DNA of 45,223 nucleotides, from NCBI GenBank assembly GCA_035524095.1, contig DATKPK010000197.1, positions 1 to 45,223 on the forward strand, in the 5' to 3' direction. The translations under genes were made by a program, and so were the position numbers. Below the pieces are notes generated by a model. The model ran no database searches. It saw only the letters and a program-made list of their open reading frames with translations, and was not told the origin of the DNA. The stretch is from DATJUF01 sp035524095 (GTDB taxonomy: Bacteria > Desulfobacterota > Binatia > Binatales > Binataceae). This document shows positions 44,716-45,223 of the stretch, in pieces. The stretch's first letter is position 1, and every line of letters begins with the position of its first letter.

Positions 44716-44883
44716 GGCGACACGGCCTGGATCGGTAGCGAAAGAATCAATCGTCGCGCCGAAGTTAAAATGCTCGGGAGTTTCCCACTTGAAGTTGCGA
44801 TGCAGTTTGTGGCTGATGTTCGTCCCTCGTGCGGTCTTGGCATCGTGATATTTTGGTTAGCCCTTGCGGCCAAGTTTAAGTGT

Positions 44884-45223
44884 TCATTCGGAATCACACC
44901 CGTCCGAATTGCCGAAGCCAGAGCCCCGTTCGTCAGGGGGTTGAGAGCGCTTCGCAGCCGCCTGAATATACTTGATCGTTACTGGTGAAAGATCATCTCG
45001 TCCGACCTGAACGTCGATAATCGAAAATGTCTGACATCGATGAGCCGCGTTCAAGGCCGCACGCAGTTCAGCGCCAGTCTTGGCCTCGAAGCCCGAGCCG
45101 CCCCAATCACGCGCGAGCTGAGCGTACGGCCATGAAGGAATTTCGAGCAGATCGCGCCGATCGGCGATCGGGCGGAAAATCGCCCATCCGCCATTATTGA
45201 TCAAGATGATGATCGGGTTCATG
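44884..45223 (-). CDS. Thiamine-diphosphate enzyme, C-terminal part (5' end outside window)
   Basis: About 112 residues of a thiamine-diphosphate-dependent enzyme C-terminus are visible: IIILINNGGWAIFRPI, then LLEIPSWPYAQLARDWGG and FSIIDVQVGRDDLSPVTIKYIQAAAKR. The INNxGW pattern and the following LARxxG resemble the C-terminal cofactor domain of indolepyruvate/pyruvate-decarboxylase-type enzymes. The gene continues beyond the right edge. It is upstream of the acyl-CoA synthetase on the minus strand, 168 bases from the TTG or about 27 from the end of the open frame. Which 2-keto acid it decarboxylates cannot be told. Confidence 0.8.
   Translation of the reverse strand, partial: MNPIIILINNGGWAIFRPIADRRDLLEIPSWPYAQLARDWGGSGFEAKTGAELRAALNAAHRCQTFSIIDVQVGRDDLSPVTIKYIQAAAKRSQPPDERGSGFGNSDGCDSE

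Overview
The window looks like chromosomal DNA of an uncultivated, GC-rich, Gram-negative soil-type bacterium. Gram-negative is supported by an OprP/OprO-type porin, outer-membrane lipoprotein features and periplasmic signal peptides. The dense mix of luciferase-like flavin oxidoreductases, amidohydrolases, SnoaL/NTF2-fold proteins, a thiolase with a DUF35 partner and a Baeyer-Villiger monooxygenase resembles gene content reported for Binatota and other lineages once placed in Deltaproteobacteria. That assignment is inference. No ribosomal RNA, tRNA, CRISPR array, phage gene, transposase or insertion sequence was seen.

Layout. 1-1311: porin running off the left edge, divergent from a single-chain biotin-dependent acyl-CoA carboxylase (1808-5233). 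5243-10046: minus-strand run of a cupin, a beta-hydroxyacid dehydrogenase, a secreted protein, a D-2-hydroxyacid dehydrogenase, a methyltransferase and a second secreted protein. 10249-16705: LLM oxidoreductase, SnoaL-like protein, DUF1028 protein, BKACE (DUF849), HMG-CoA-lyase-like enzyme, nucleoside phosphorylase and another SnoaL-like protein. 16975-22377: amidohydrolase family 3 enzyme (copy A), DHA2-type drug exporter, FMN alpha-hydroxy-acid oxidase. 22418-37034: apparent catabolic island with a DUF1329 protein, three amidohydrolase-2 enzymes, two LLM oxidoreductases, a DUF35/thiolase pair, a small HAD protein with a degenerate phosphoesterase, a long Baeyer-Villiger monooxygenase and copy B of the amidohydrolase family 3 enzyme. 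37221-37579: tmRNA (ssrA, minus strand). 37719-43080: plus-strand run of carbamoyltransferase, SxtJ-like membrane protein, 50-residue DUF5989-like protein, SGNH hydrolase, Gly-rich lipoprotein and sugar epimerase. 43210 to right edge: acyl-CoA synthetase and the C-terminal end of a thiamine-diphosphate enzyme, both minus strand.

How the genes may work together. The island between about 21 and 37 kb contains the enzyme types needed to oxidise a cyclic or aryl ketone (BVMO, LLM enzymes), open or hydrolyse products (amidohydrolases), remove an acyl side chain (thiolase-fold plus DUF35, as in steroid side-chain aldolases) and process alpha-hydroxy acids. The substrate cannot be read from sequence. 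The 37.7-43.1 kb run looks like a cell-envelope or secondary-metabolite carbamoylation module.

Several genes use TTG or GTG starts supported by strong Shine-Dalgarno sequences. Several enzymes depart from family active-site patterns: both amidohydrolase-3 copies, the phosphoesterase at 31108, and the amidohydrolase-2 at 26101.
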